DNA of 64,000 nucleotides from SURF-21 sp964462595 (lineage in GTDB: Bacteria; Actinomycetota; Geothermincolia; Geothermincolales; RBG-13-55-18). This document shows, in pieces, positions 63,905-64,000 of this stretch; within the stretch, counting starts at the first letter, position 1; every line of letters begins with the position of its first letter. The DNA is taken from NCBI GenBank assembly GCA_964462595.1, contig CAYWXM010000053.1, positions 16,822 to 80,821 of the forward strand, written 5' to 3'. The notes beneath the pieces were generated by a model. The model saw only the letters and a program-made list of their open reading frames with translations. It was not told where the DNA came from and did not search any database. The position numbers and the translations under genes were made by a program.

Positions 63905-64000
63905 ATGGCCAAGAAGAAATTCGAGAGGACCAAGCCCCATGTGAACGTGGGAACCATAGGTCACGTCGACCACGGCAAGACCACCCTGACCTCGGCTATA
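63905..64000 (+). CDS. tuf: Elongation factor Tu, 5' portion (cut by the window end)
   Basis: The first 32 codons, reading AKKKFERTKPHVNVGTIGHV and then DHGKTTLTSAI, contain the complete P-loop GHVDHGKT of EF-Tu. GAGGAGGGTGAAA precedes the ATG. The protein delivers aminoacyl-tRNA to the ribosome. Its placement after tRNA-Thr and tRNA-Met, and without fusA upstream, resembles the tuf copy that precedes rpmG, secE and nusG in many bacteria. The window ends before the rest. Confidence 0.97.
   Translation, partial: MAKKKFERTKPHVNVGTIGHVDHGKTTLTSAI

Overview
The window is a GC-rich (roughly 60%), densely coded bacterial chromosome segment. It carries corrinoid-dependent methyl transfer genes, NADH-linked iron-sulfur electron carriers, many acyl-CoA and short-chain dehydrogenase enzymes, and a probable UGA-encoded selenoprotein. 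This suggests an anaerobic or microaerophilic heterotroph with one-carbon metabolism. A deep-branching Actinomycetota lineage would fit the gene mix and the elongator tRNA-Met sequence, but that is inference and no marker gene here is decisive.

Layout. 0-3.1 kb: a NuoE/NuoF/HoxU-like NADH dehydrogenase module whose catalytic partner probably lies upstream. 3.1-9.3 kb: an SDR remnant and three lipoprotein serine hydrolases, two of them tandem paralogues. 9.4-12.2 kb: a MarR regulator, an alpha/beta hydrolase and a haloalkane dehalogenase-like enzyme. 12.5-20.0 kb: a corrinoid methyltransferase island with two UroD-type methyltransferases, two B12 proteins, a pterin-type methyltransferase, a CCG-domain Fe-S protein and a methionine-synthase-activation-like protein. 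20.2-28.8 kb: a membrane protein, SDR, acyl-CoA ligase, HMG-CoA reductase, an internally duplicated zinc-ribbon-like protein of unknown function, a VOC protein, and a minus-strand membrane/lipid operon.

29.1-29.7 kb: an AhpD/carboxymuconolactone-decarboxylase-like gene interrupted only by an in-frame UGA at the resolving-cysteine position of CxxCxxxH, followed by a well-formed bacterial SECIS hairpin. 29.9-42.6 kb: FAD-dependent desaturase, amidohydrolase, broken alpha/beta hydrolase, SDR, hydantoin-racemase-like protein, HpaB/4-hydroxybutyryl-CoA-dehydratase-family protein lacking cluster cysteines, acyltransferase, small protein, HyuA-like hydantoinase and an acyl-CoA ligase. 43-50 kb: an NDP-forming acyl-CoA synthetase, REP-like inverted repeats, TetR with a palindromic operator, SDRs, a TPP enzyme and a third UroD-family protein. 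50-57 kb: a tandem nitroreductase, a polar amino acid ABC transporter, an EamA exporter, a second NDP-forming acyl-CoA synthetase and an SCP2 protein. 57.7-63.4 kb: a 41-residue cysteine-rich protein and a three-gene phytochrome-like histidine kinase/response-regulator cluster. The window closes with tRNA-Thr, tRNA-Met and the 5' end of tuf.

The most coherent system is the corrinoid island: UroD-type enzymes would move methyl groups on or off the two corrinoid proteins, the pterin-type enzyme would link them to tetrahydrofolate, and the Fe-S and activation-domain proteins could reactivate oxidised cobalamin. The most striking single locus is the selenoprotein.
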